The notes beneath the pieces are model-generated. The model was not told where the DNA came from and ran no database searches. It worked only from the letters and a program-made list of their open reading frames with translations. A DNA stretch of 47,897 bases from an uncultured Mycoplasmatota bacterium (GTDB lineage Bacteria; Bacillota_I; Bacilli_A; RF39; UBA660), in assembly GCA_900552975.1 (NCBI GenBank), contig UWSL01000001.1, positions 1-47,897 on the forward strand, read 5' to 3'. Below, one piece after another: positions 1-6,290 of the stretch (position 1 is the first letter of the stretch; every line of letters starts with the position of its first letter). Both the position numbers and the translations under genes were made by a program.

Positions 1-50
1 AACAAAAAAATAAAATCAAATTTAAAATCACTATTTTTTTAATTTTTATT

Positions 51-78
51 TATTCGTATAATATATATTATGTTAACC
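51..78 (+). other. dif-like Xer site, left prophage junction (attL)
   Basis: An 11-6-11 architecture is visible: left arm tattcgtataa (51-61), centre tatata (62-67) and right arm ttatgttaacc (68-78). The centre and right arm closely resemble the B. subtilis and E. coli dif sites as I recall them. A 20-bp stretch (60-79) recurs at 5225-5244 as a direct repeat at the far end of the phage genes. The stop codon of the rep gene (73-75) lies inside the right arm. Positions 1-50, left of the site, are AT-rich host flank in which I see no gene. Confidence 0.85.
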
Positions 79-894
79 TAATAATTCATAGAATTTTATT
101 TCATTTAAATAAGGGTCAAGATAACTATCAGCATAAATCAATTCACTATTCTTGATAAGATTACATAATTCATTTCTAGCATGTTGGTTCTTCAAGTCAA
201 CATACTCAACAATCGGCTTATTCAAGTTTTGTGAAGAACTAAAACGTCTAAAATTAAATAAACGTTCATCGACATCATCTTTAGTCATATATTTAGATAT
301 ATATCCAACTATCTTTTTACAATCGCCAACGACGTTTTCAAAACTTGAAAAGCCTTTAGACCAATATTTAACATCATAGTATTTATCATTATCTTTCTGT
401 TTTACTATAATGTCTTTATCTTCTAAAGATAAGTTAGATAAGAAATGAAAATGAATAGCTCCCCTCTTTTGAAATTCAGGTATAACAATATATTTAAAAT
501 CTTTTTTTATTTTTTGAATATTTTTTACAAAATAACGAAAGTCTAATTTAGCTTGAGCAACGTCTTGCATATTTTCACGATAAGTTAATGTAATGAATGA
601 CATCCAACTATCAACGTTGGCTTTAGCTAGCCTTTGACAATTTAATTTAGAACGAATAATATTTCTATTTTCTATTTTTTTATCTTCTTTAACTACTACT
701 CTACCCTTTTTATATATTTTTTTAAAACCAAAGCATTCTAATGAAGAATTAACCCTGCTTGAAGCATAATGATATATTTGAATATATTTGCCACATTTGA
801 TGATTTTATAATTGTATTTTTCAAATCGTACTCCAGTTATGAGCCTACTATCAAGTATAGGCTTGAGTAAATCTCCAGGAAAAAACCTCTCCAT
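73..894 (-). CDS. HUH-family rolling-circle replication initiation protein (phage Rep)
   Basis: The protein has 273 residues. It shows the HUH endonuclease signature: motif I FITLTY (about 100-105), the metal-binding HFH at 148-150 in GAIHFHFL, and a catalytic-tyrosine motif YISKYMTK with Y198, K201, Y202 and K205. Such proteins (pII-like, G2P type) nick the double-stranded phage origin and start rolling-circle synthesis. The gene is last in the leftward phage operon and begins directly beside a GC-rich hairpin region at 895-966 that may be its nicking target. Its stop codon lies within the left dif-like junction. Start chosen: ATG at 894, with only a weak AGG upstream. The family assignment is secure; whether Y198 or Y202 is the nucleophile is not settled. 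Confidence 0.88.
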   Translation of the reverse strand: MERFFPGDLLKPILDSRLITGVRFEKYNYKIIKCGKYIQIYHYASSRVNSSLECFGFKKIYKKGRVVVKEDKKIENRNIIRSKLNCQRLAKANVDSWMSFITLTYRENMQDVAQAKLDFRYFVKNIQKIKKDFKYIVIPEFQKRGAIHFHFLSNLSLEDKDIIVKQKDNDKYYDVKYWSKGFSSFENVVGDCKKIVGYISKYMTKDDVDERLFNFRRFSSSQNLNKPIVEYVDLKNQHARNELCNLIKNSELIYADSYLDPYLNEIKFYELLG

Positions 895-966
895 AAAGTT
901 CGCCTAGCCGGCGGGGCGGACTACGTTCTCGAAAGAGAAAACAAGTTTCTCTAACTCAAACGTAGT
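895..966. other. Candidate phage replication origin or packaging signal (GC-rich hairpins)
   Basis: The stretch 901-919 is strongly GC-rich in an otherwise very AT-rich element and contains gccggc. Next to it are nested inverted repeats: actacgtt (920-927) pairs perfectly with aacgtagt (959-966). Inside, agagaaa (934-940) pairs with tttctct (946-952) around a 5-nt loop. An alternative hairpin, ttctc-gaaa-gagaa, occupies 926-939. Filamentous phages carry their origins and packaging hairpin in an intergenic region of this kind. Position next to rep supports the role; the function is inferred. Confidence 0.6.
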
Positions 967-973
967 TAAAAAA

Positions 974-1243
974 TCAACGATGGGACTTAATCCAGGAAAT
1001 TACCCAAATCAATAGATGGTAGATATGCTCAAAGTTAAGTACAACAATAACCAAAGGTATAAGAACCTTTATAGTATTTATTGGAAAGAAAAAACCTAAA
1101 AGTTTAGTATTGCTAAAAATAGTCTTTAAAAATTGGTCAAAACTATCAAGCATACCAGGAGAAAAGTCAGGTATACTAGGTAATTTAGAAATAACATATT
1201 TAAGCAAAGTAAAAATACCATTTAAAATAGCTTCAATAATCAT
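974..1243 (-). CDS. Small phage membrane protein, possible pVI-like minor coat protein
   Basis: The protein has 89 residues with a hydrophobic N-terminal segment (about 2-20) and a second long hydrophobic stretch (about 48-85), ending in a basic tail. Its ATG overlaps the stop of the upstream pIII-like gene by four bases (ATGA), so translation is probably coupled. In inoviruses the gene after the adsorption protein usually encodes the pVI-type tip protein, and the position here fits that order. I see no sequence motif that proves this. The last bases run up to the hairpin region before rep. Confidence 0.6.
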   Translation of the reverse strand: MIIEAILNGIFTLLKYVISKLPSIPDFSPGMLDSFDQFLKTIFSNTKLLGFFFPINTIKVLIPLVIVVLNFEHIYHLLIWVISWIKSHR

Positions 1244-2517
1244 TCTTCATCACCTGCTTTAACTCTACGTTTCTCTTTACGAGTAAAATAACGTTTACCT
1301 CTATCGGTATCAACTACATCAGTAACACTATCTTCAACAACAATATATTCTGTATCATCATATTGACCACCAAAAATATCAACATACTTGTTATGACATA
1401 ATTTAACAAATGATAATAAAATTAAAGCATTTAAACATAACATATATAAGTCATGAGCATATTTAATATTACTATCTTCTAAAACACTACCTAAATCGTA
1501 AGAACCTGCTGGAATTATAACGTAATTAAAATTAGGAACTTTAACATCATTCCACTTAATAACATAATCATTTGAATCTTCAAGTGTTAAAAAGAAATTT
1601 AATGTATTATTAACTAAAACAAAAGGATATCCTAAAACACCGAGCTTTTTTTCAATTAAATCTTCAACATCATTAAAATTATTCTGCCAAAAATCGTCCG
1701 ATGGAATAAATAAAGATTTTAAAGCATCAGTAAGTAAATTAATGATTGTCTTAGGTAATGCAATAATATTTTGTAAGATTGATTTAGATGTATCATTAGA
1801 TTCTTCTAATTGTTTTTTTGTTTCTTCATGATTTTTATTAGCATTATTAATAATATCTTGCTTATTTTGAGTATTATTATTGATAATATCGGAAGTAGCC
1901 TTATCAATAGAATTAATAGTATTAGAAGTATCTACATTAGTTTGATAAGAAGAATAGTCACTTCTTATAGAAATATCTACATTTCTTCCAGGAGCTTCAT
2001 CGAATTTAGTCCAATTTAATTGAAAACCTAAAGTATTAGTTCTTTGACCTGAACAAGTAACACCTAATATATTTCCAGAACCTCCACTAACACCTAAAGG
2101 TGTCCTAGAACATTCAAAATTACCATAATCAGTTAAAGCGAAAACTCTTACACGTTCATAATCAAAAAAGTTTTTGGCGTCCTCGGACATAGTCATTATT
2201 TGAAATGTAGCAGTCCAATTATCAGTTTTAAACCAATTTTGATTATTATAATAAAACTTAGTATTAAAAGTTGTAGGTTGTTCAGTGCCAGCATAAACAT
2301 TTCCTAAAGAATAACCAGAAAAACCCCAAGCAGAAGTACCATAAGTAGTATAATTAACCCAACCGACGCCATACTTATGGATCTGTACTGCTGATGGTGG
2401 TTTATCAGTAAAAGTACCTGTTTCAGCTTCTACTTTAGACAATCCTAAAACAAATAAGATAAAAAATAAAAGAAAAGAATATAATGCAATGTTAATAAAC
2501 ACTAAGCACTTTCGCAT
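1240..2517 (-). CDS. pIII-like phage adsorption / minor coat protein
   Basis: From the ATG at 2517 the product has 425 residues; an in-frame GTG at 2526 that overlaps the previous stop would add three. The N-terminus is a clear signal peptide: MRKC, a long hydrophobic core, then a likely cleavage near VEAET. A large aromatic- and Thr/Asn-rich domain follows (about 35-205) with two Cys, then an Asn/Lys-rich predicted coiled coil (about 210-250). A hydrophobic segment lies near 360-378 before a charged C-terminal tail. Signal peptide, external domain and C-terminal membrane anchor, placed before a pVI-like gene, match pIII. It should determine host binding. The N-terminal domain is not one I recognise. 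Confidence 0.7.
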   Translation of the reverse strand: MRKCLVFINIALYSFLLFFILFVLGLSKVEAETGTFTDKPPSAVQIHKYGVGWVNYTTYGTSAWGFSGYSLGNVYAGTEQPTTFNTKFYYNNQNWFKTDNWTATFQIMTMSEDAKNFFDYERVRVFALTDYGNFECSRTPLGVSGGSGNILGVTCSGQRTNTLGFQLNWTKFDEAPGRNVDISIRSDYSSYQTNVDTSNTINSIDKATSDIINNNTQNKQDIINNANKNHEETKKQLEESNDTSKSILQNIIALPKTIINLLTDALKSLFIPSDDFWQNNFNDVEDLIEKKLGVLGYPFVLVNNTLNFFLTLEDSNDYVIKWNDVKVPNFNYVIIPAGSYDLGSVLEDSNIKYAHDLYMLCLNALILLSFVKLCHNKYVDIFGGQYDDTEYIVVEDSVTDVVDTDRGKRYFTRKEKRRVKAGDEE

Positions 2518-2525
2518 AAAAATCA

Positions 2526-2960
2526 CTACTTTCTAGATAATAAAGAATGAATAAAATATATACAAATAATAATTGCAACAATAAAAATAAAAGATAAAGA
2601 AATATAAGTAGTAGATGTATATTCTTTAACTGGGTCAATAAAATAAGTATCAACATTACTAAATGTTAATTTTTGCGAACTATGATTTGGTTTTAAAGAT
2701 ATATTGCCTGTATGTTCTGCACAATCTAAAGAATAAGAATTATTACGTACAAAATTAACATTACAAGATTGGTAATTTTCAAACACATATTGATTATAAT
2801 TATTTTTTTTAGGTTTAGCTTTAGACATATAGCAAGTGAAATAATAAGTACTATAATATTGTTCTGTATATGTCTCTTGAGTACAAAGATAATAACCATA
2901 ATCTTGCTGACGAGTTATTAAAAAGTCTTTAAAAATATTATACTGAACATCATTAATCAT
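2526..2960 (-). CDS. Phage single-pass membrane protein of unknown function
   Basis: The product has 144 residues. There is no N-terminal signal. The first 115 residues are rich in Tyr, Asn and Cys (for example YYLCTQETY and SLDCAEH). One strong transmembrane segment lies near 119-139, followed by a short basic tail LLSRK. Its start overlaps the preceding small gene by four bases and its stop abuts the pIII-like gene, so it is inside the structural and assembly block. It could be a second tip protein or an assembly factor. I do not recognise a family. Confidence 0.6.
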   Translation of the reverse strand: MINDVQYNIFKDFLITRQQDYGYYLCTQETYTEQYYSTYYFTCYMSKAKPKKNNYNQYVFENYQSCNVNFVRNNSYSLDCAEHTGNISLKPNHSSQKLTFSNVDTYFIDPVKEYTSTTYISLSFIFIVAIIICIYFIHSLLSRK

Positions 2961-3100
2961 AACTTAACACGTCCTGAACCAATAAAATTTAAGAAAATAT
3001 CAGCAAATTTCAAAGCTAATTCAAATACTACAGCAATTGGGAATGACCACATAAGCATATAAGTAACTAAATCAACAACTATTTGTAAATCGTATGGCAT
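2957..3100 (-). CDS. Small hydrophobic phage protein (possible pVII/pIX-like)
   Basis: This is a 47-residue protein starting MPYDLQ, with one long hydrophobic segment (about 12-40) and a basic end GSGRVKL. A longer open frame extends upstream, but the ATG at 3100 has a strong ribosome binding site (GAGAGGAAG) eight bases before it, so I chose this start. It overlaps the 3' end of the Zot gene by 29 bases and the next gene by four. Size and position suggest a tip protein of the pVII/pIX class, but no motif proves it. Confidence 0.6.
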   Translation of the reverse strand: MPYDLQIVVDLVTYMLMWSFPIAVVFELALKFADIFLNFIGSGRVKL

Positions 3101-3800
3101 TATTAACAACTTCCTCTCCATAAGCGAAATTTTGACCATCAATGACTTTGTAAGTATCGTAAGTATCAAACATTTCAGGACTATAAATCCCCCACTTTGA
3201 ACGTTTAACTTTGGCATTTAAATTAGTGCTAGTAGAATTTTCATCATCAATACTATCTCGGTCAATAATCATCATTTTTTCAATACAATTAAAAAATTTT
3301 TTACAAAGAATAACGGTATCAAATTGTTCACGCAATGGTTTAGCCATTCTACCAAAAACTTGAGATGTTCCAACAATATGAACACGTTGTTTTCTTTGTT
3401 GTGAGATATAATTAATTACTTCTAAATTAATATTTTTTGATTGTAAAGAATTAAAATATAATTGTATTTCATCAATTAAATAGATAATGCCTTCTTCTCC
3501 ATTTTTATACTTAAAGAAGTCATCAGCATTTCTAAATTCACGTAAATTTTTATAATTTTTAGGTAAAAACATTAATTCAAGATTAGTAACAATTAAAGCT
3601 TTTGGATATTTTTCGATTAAATTCCGAACATAATTGACGGCCGACAAGGTCTTACCAGACCCTTGTGGCCCGACAAAAACTATTAGGCCGTCAGGATGAA
3701 AATAGTTCGGATGTTCTAAATTAAATTGGTAACGCCATTCTAATGTCTTAAAAATCGACAAAACATTATTCTGATAAGCTAAAGCTTGAAATGAAATCAT
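3072..3800 (-). CDS. Zot/pI-family phage assembly ATPase
   Basis: The product has 242 residues from the ATG at 3800, which has a GGTGA ribosome binding site. An in-frame ATG at 3812 lacks one. The P-loop is GPQGSGKT (about 44-51) and the Walker B motif is IIYLIDE (about 105-111), followed by a GTSQVFGRM region. Proteins of this family (pI, Zot) power extrusion of the filament through the inner membrane. I see no clear C-terminal transmembrane segment, unlike many Gram-negative members, so membrane attachment may depend on a partner. It overlaps genes on both sides, as is common in compact phage operons. Confidence 0.88.
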   Translation of the reverse strand: MISFQALAYQNNVLSIFKTLEWRYQFNLEHPNYFHPDGLIVFVGPQGSGKTLSAVNYVRNLIEKYPKALIVTNLELMFLPKNYKNLREFRNADDFFKYKNGEEGIIYLIDEIQLYFNSLQSKNINLEVINYISQQRKQRVHIVGTSQVFGRMAKPLREQFDTVILCKKFFNCIEKMMIIDRDSIDDENSTSTNLNAKVKRSKWGIYSPEMFDTYDTYKVIDGQNFAYGEEVVNNAIRFTNSC

Positions 3801-3996
3801 ATACATCACCATTTTGAGATAGATAATCTAATAAATTACTTGCTTTATCTTGATAGAACTTTGAATTTTCAACTAAATAACTTAATATCAATAAGTTATA
3901 AAAATGAGATTCTAATAAATTATTTATTAACTTTTCAACTTCCTTTTTATTATTACAAATTTTTAATAATTTTCTTTCTGTTTTTTTATCAATCAT
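3766..3996 (-). CDS. Small phage protein of unknown function
   Basis: The product has 76 residues, charged at the N-terminus (MIDKKTERK) and probably all helical, with no membrane segment or signal. A good ribosome binding site (AGAGGAAT) precedes the ATG, and its 3' end overlaps the Zot gene by 35 bases, which supports a real translated gene. It is the first gene after the terminator that follows the coat gene, so it needs read-through or its own promoter. I recognise no family; an assembly or regulatory role would fit the position. Confidence 0.6.
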   Translation of the reverse strand: MIDKKTERKLLKICNNKKEVEKLINNLLESHFYNLLILSYLVENSKFYQDKASNLLDYLSQNGDVYDFISSFSLSE

Positions 3997-4012
3997 AATA
4001 TTCCTCTTTTCT

Positions 4013-4045
4013 AAAAAAAATAGCTACTAGACAATATCTAGTAGC
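4013..4045 (-). terminator. Rho-independent terminator after the major coat gene
   Basis: On the minus strand gctactaga (4045-4037) pairs perfectly with its complement (4031-4023) around a 5-nt loop, followed at once by a U-tract. It lies six bases after the coat gene stop. A terminator here would make coat mRNA more abundant than downstream morphogenesis mRNA, as after gene VIII in Ff phages. Confidence 0.85.
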
Positions 4046-4050
4046 ACAAA

Positions 4051-4257
4051 CTAAATATGAATTCTTCCTGTAGAAACAGCAGTTGTGAAAGAACGTGTAG
4101 CTTTTCTTACACCTAGCCACATCAAGAAGAATGCCATACCAACACCGACAACAGAACTTAAAACAGTTAAAACTTGAGCAACAGTAATAGTTCCAGTCAA
4201 TGCAGTGATGTATCCACTAAAGTCAATAGTTGATACTGGGTCAGCCAAAAAATTCAT
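4051..4257 (-). CDS. Major coat protein (pVIII-like), leaderless
   Basis: The product has 68 residues with the classic layout of a filamentous phage coat subunit. The N-terminus carries acidic residues (D6, D12) and is amphipathic, a hydrophobic core spans about 24-50, and the C-terminal part is basic (R51, K52, R55, R65) and would face the DNA. There is no basic N-terminal leader, so it is probably inserted without a cleaved signal peptide, as for Pf3. A perfect AAGGAG ribosome binding site precedes the ATG and a strong terminator follows the gene, both consistent with very high expression. Assignment rests on size, charge pattern and context. Confidence 0.82.
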   Translation of the reverse strand: MNFLADPVSTIDFSGYITALTGTITVAQVLTVLSSVVGVGMAFFLMWLGVRKATRSFTTAVSTGRIHI

Positions 4258-4278
4258 AGCCTTACTCCTTTTTATTAT

Positions 4279-4578
4279 TTATTTACTAATCCGTCGAGCT
4301 AATTTAATTAACCTTTCGGAAATAGCCATTTTAATGTTCCTCATTTTGGTTTCATGGTCATGTTTGAGGAACCTTTGAACTTGTAAATCACAGAAAACAT
4401 CAAAGTCTTTAAATGACATAGAATAAACTCTATTATTTATATTGCCACAATGTAGCACATTTACGAGAACATGACCATGATAATCAGTATCTCCTATATC
4501 TATCTTTGAACAAAATTGAAGATACTTAGTAAAGTATGTTTGATTTTTAGTATTAAGAAAGTAAAGTAACTTTGCCAT
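4279..4578 (-). CDS. Phage protein of unknown function
   Basis: The product has 99 residues and is soluble, with several His and Cys (for example DYHGHV, LHCGN, HDHE) and a basic C-terminus (RLIKLARRISK). It overlaps the upstream ssDNA-binding-like gene by 26 bases and lies just before the coat gene. No clear ribosome binding site is visible, so translation may be coupled to the upstream gene. The position between ssb-like and coat genes suggests a replication or regulation role. No family is recognised. Confidence 0.55.
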   Translation of the reverse strand: MAKLLYFLNTKNQTYFTKYLQFCSKIDIGDTDYHGHVLVNVLHCGNINNRVYSMSFKDFDVFCDLQVQRFLKHDHETKMRNIKMAISERLIKLARRISK

Positions 4579-4852
4579 CTCTTGTTTTTAAGCTCTTAAT
4601 TTTTACTTTAGGTTTTAGGGGGTTTTTAGCATTATTCTCAAAAGTTATATCAGCTTCGCACTCTTTCATAGCTAAAAGTCTCAACATATCAAAATCATTC
4701 GCATTTACCATAACAGTAACAAGTTGTCCACCAAAGAAATTAGGATTATTAGCTAATGCTTCTTTACTTGTAAAAATTAAATTAAGTAAAGAATAAGTTT
4801 TTCCCTCTTTAGTCCATCTTGCACCATTAATTATCTGAACATTTTCTTTCAT
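4553..4852 (-). CDS. Probable phage ssDNA-binding protein (pV-like)
   Basis: The product has 99 residues with alternating beta-type segments (KTYSLLNLIF, GQLVTVMVNAND, PKVKIKSLKTRD, GKVTLLS) and no membrane segment, compatible with a small OB-fold protein. It is the first gene of the leftward operon, directly downstream of the TTGACA/TATAAT promoter, and has a strong GAGAGGAG ribosome binding site. Inoviruses usually encode an abundant ssDNA-binding protein at this point to coat the displaced strand. The function is inferred from size and position; I cannot see a diagnostic motif. Confidence 0.55.
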   Translation of the reverse strand: MKENVQIINGARWTKEGKTYSLLNLIFTSKEALANNPNFFGGQLVTVMVNANDFDMLRLLAMKECEADITFENNAKNPLKPKVKIKSLKTRDGKVTLLS

Positions 4853-4869
4853 ACAACAGCTCCTCTCTT

Positions 4870-4979
4870 ACGGCATATGTGCCGTTAAATAAATTATAGT
4901 AAAACACGGCAAAGATGTCAAGTTAAAATACGTATTTTATGCCGTGTTACAAAAAAGAAAATTATGACATACTTGTCGT
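4870..4979. promoter_or_regulatory. Four operator-like palindromes in the phage control region
   Basis: Four 16-bp sites share the form ACGRCA-N4-TGYCRT: 4870-4885 (perfect, acggca-tatg-tgccgt), 4906-4921, 4930-4945 and 4964-4979. They fill the gap between the leftward operon and the divergent XRE repressor. The second covers the -35 box of the leftward promoter, the first lies just after its -10 box, and the fourth lies just before the repressor ribosome binding site. They are most simply read as binding sites of that repressor for lysogenic control and autoregulation. Confidence 0.75.
4893..4921 (-). promoter_or_regulatory. Leftward phage early promoter
   Basis: On the minus strand the -35 box TTGACA (4921-4916) and the -10 box TATAAT (4898-4893) are both perfect consensus with a 17-bp spacer. 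It drives the operon beginning at 4852. Operator-like palindromes overlap the -35 box and the start region. Confidence 0.85.
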
Positions 4980-4991
4980 GAGGTGCAAGAA

Positions 4992-5180
4992 ATGTTTAAA
5001 AAATACAGAAAATTAAGAAAATATACTCAAGAACAATTAGCAGAATTAACAGAATTAGATACGAGAACTATACAAAGAATAGAAAATAATGAAACTAAAC
5101 CATCATTAGATAATTTTAAAAAGTTAGTTAAAATTTTACAAATCAGCGACGAAGATATATTAAATTATATAAAATCATAA
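4992..5180 (+). CDS. XRE-family phage repressor (Cro/CI-like)
   Basis: The product has 62 residues from the ATG at 4992, preceded by the ribosome binding site GTGAGGTG. An in-frame GTG at 4983 would lie inside that site, so it is unlikely to be the start. Almost the whole protein is a lambda-repressor-like helix-turn-helix: YTQEQLAELTELDTRTIQRIE followed by NNETKPSLDNFKKL. It is the only phage gene on the plus strand and faces away from the lytic operon across four palindromes, the normal layout of a lysogeny switch. No peptidase or dimerisation domain is present, so an SOS-type cleavage response is not expected from it. Confidence 0.85.
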   Translation: MFKKYRKLRKYTQEQLAELTELDTRTIQRIENNETKPSLDNFKKLVKILQISDEDILNYIKS

Positions 5181-5210
5181 AAAAGGACTCTATTAAATGA
5201 GTCTTTTTAT
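5181..5210 (+). terminator. Terminator after the phage repressor
   Basis: The sequence aaaaggactc (5181-5190) pairs with gagtcttttt (5199-5208), with one G-U pair and an 8-nt loop, and ends in a T-run. It lies directly after the repressor stop and before the right attachment site, so it insulates host sequence. Confidence 0.75.
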
Positions 5211-5215
5211 TATAC

Positions 5216-5243
5216 TATTTATAGAATATATATTATGTTAACC
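5216..5243 (+). other. dif-like Xer site, right prophage junction (attR)
   Basis: Left arm tatttatagaa (5216-5226), centre tatata (5227-5232) and right arm ttatgttaacc (5233-5243). Centre and right arm are identical to the left copy at 51-78; the left arm differs and presumably derives from the phage attP. If so, the empty host dif would read tattcgtataa-tatata-ttatgttaacc. The following gap 5245-5300 is AT-rich with no gene. Confidence 0.85.
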
Positions 5244-5300
5244 TCATAATAATTAAAATTTTAATTTTTTTAAATACCCAATAATAAGTAACCTTCACAT

Positions 5301-6026
5301 TTAAAGAGTTAAGACAATAATAACAATTCCTAATAAAATTCCAAAACACATATCTTTATATTTTTTATAACTTAAAGCTTCTTTTAAAATTTTATCTAAA
5401 CTCAACGTAATCATAATACCACTAGTAATCATTAATATAATAGCTAACAACTTAATTGTAATAAATTTTTTTAAAAATAAAATAGATAATACAGCTCCTA
5501 TAACCTCCCCTAACCCACTTATAAAAGTATATTTATATGCCTTAAACTTACTTTTAGTTGCATAATAAATTGGTAAAGCAATACAAATTCCTTCAGGAAT
5601 ATTATGTAACATAATTAAAGCAGACATTTTTAACCCTAATTTAGTATTATTATAAGTCGTAATTGAAGTAATAATTCCTTCTGGCAAATTATGTATAAAT
5701 AAAGTTATCATACTTAAGACACCTATTTTATATAATTGATTATCATTATCTATTTTTTTCTCTGTAATAGAAACTAGTAAATACCCTATCAATAAACAAA
5801 CTAAAGATTTACTGAAAATATTATTCATTTTTATTTCTCGCATTAAACGTAAGGCTTCAGGTATCAAATCAAATATCGAAATTAAGAACATGACAATAAA
5901 AGCTAATCCCAACGAAAAAGCCAATATCCTCCCCTGCTCTTTCATTTTTACATATATCAAAAAAGTACCGATCATCGTCGATAAGCCAGCTAAAGATGAA
6001 ATTATAATAACCATTAAATCACTCAT
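5301..6026 (-). CDS. zupT: ZIP-family divalent metal transporter (ZupT-like)
   Basis: The product has 241 residues with about eight hydrophobic segments. The two ZIP metal-binding motifs are visible: HNLPEG (112-117, TM4) and HNIPEG (141-146, TM5), and a GLGEVIGA segment follows (171-178). Such proteins import zinc and, less selectively, iron or manganese across the cytoplasmic membrane. It is the first host gene right of the prophage, transcribed leftward towards the dif site and divergent from the small gene at 6115. I see no metal-responsive operator. The substrate cannot be decided from sequence. Confidence 0.88.
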   Translation of the reverse strand: MSDLMVIIISSLAGLSTMIGTFLIYVKMKEQGRILAFSLGLAFIVMFLISIFDLIPEALRLMREIKMNNIFSKSLVCLLIGYLLVSITEKKIDNDNQLYKIGVLSMITLFIHNLPEGIITSITTYNNTKLGLKMSALIMLHNIPEGICIALPIYYATKSKFKAYKYTFISGLGEVIGAVLSILFLKKFITIKLLAIILMITSGIMITLSLDKILKEALSYKKYKDMCFGILLGIVIIVLTL

Positions 6027-6114
6027 AATAAAAGATATTTTATTTTTATTAAATTATGAAAATAAAATGAATAAAAGATGCAATATCGTTAATAATATAA
6101 CTGGGAGGTAAATT

Positions 6115-6228
6115 ATGAACAACAAAAATAAAAAAAGTTCTTGTAAGAATAATGCACAAAATAAAGCTAAAGAATCTAAAGCAAGAGAATCTAAAACACA
6201 AGCTCATAATGCAAATTCTTGTAAATAA
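6115..6228 (+). CDS. 37-residue Lys/Asn/Ser-rich peptide with terminal cysteines
   Basis: A very strong ribosome binding site (GGGAGG, seven bases before the ATG) precedes a short open frame. Its product is extremely hydrophilic, beginning MNNKNKKSSCKNNAQNK and ending NANSCK, with the internal near-repeat AKESKARESK and one Cys near each end. A tandem hairpin terminator follows 16 bases after the stop. Leader, short frame and terminator together argue for a real monocistronic gene. Composition recalls small acid-soluble or Asn-rich spore peptides, but I recognise no family. Confidence 0.6.
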   Translation: MNNKNKKSSCKNNAQNKAKESKARESKTQAHNANSCK

Positions 6229-6243
6229 TCAAGAACAAAAAAA

Positions 6244-6290
6244 TTTGAACGATATAAAGTTCAAAAAACTCGGATTATTCCGAGTTTTAT
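6244..6290. terminator. Tandem hairpins, bidirectional terminator
   Basis: tttgaac (6244-6250) pairs with gttcaaa (6259-6265). Next, aaaactcgga (6265-6274) pairs perfectly with tccgagtttt (6279-6288) around a ttat loop. A-rich and T-rich flanks let the second hairpin end transcripts from both the small gene at 6115 and the convergent gene ending at 6290. Confidence 0.85.

Larger units (their letters stand above)
51..5243. mobile_element. Inovirus (filamentous phage) prophage integrated at dif
   Basis: About 5.2 kb is bounded by two dif-like direct repeats. It contains a HUH rolling-circle Rep, a small probable ssDNA-binding protein, a 68-residue major coat protein, a Zot/pI-type ATPase, a signal-peptide adsorption protein, several small membrane proteins and a divergent XRE repressor. 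All genes except the repressor are on the minus strand and mostly overlap or abut. No integrase gene is present, so integration presumably borrows host XerC/XerD as CTXphi does. No pIV secretin is seen, which fits a host without an outer membrane. No frameshift or stop interrupts the core genes, so the element may be functional. Confidence 0.9.

Noticed and set aside
152..379. Plus-strand open frame of 75 codons inside rep
   Set aside because: It lies opposite the clear HUH Rep gene, has no ribosome binding site and no recognisable product.
2957..3217. Longer 86-codon version of the small hydrophobic phage gene
   Set aside because: The first 39 codons overlap the Zot gene and have no ribosome site, whereas the ATG at 3100 has a strong one.
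5245..5300. Palindrome attaaaattttaat right of the prophage as a terminator or site
   Set aside because: It is all A/T, weak as a stem, and such stretches are frequent by chance in this base composition.
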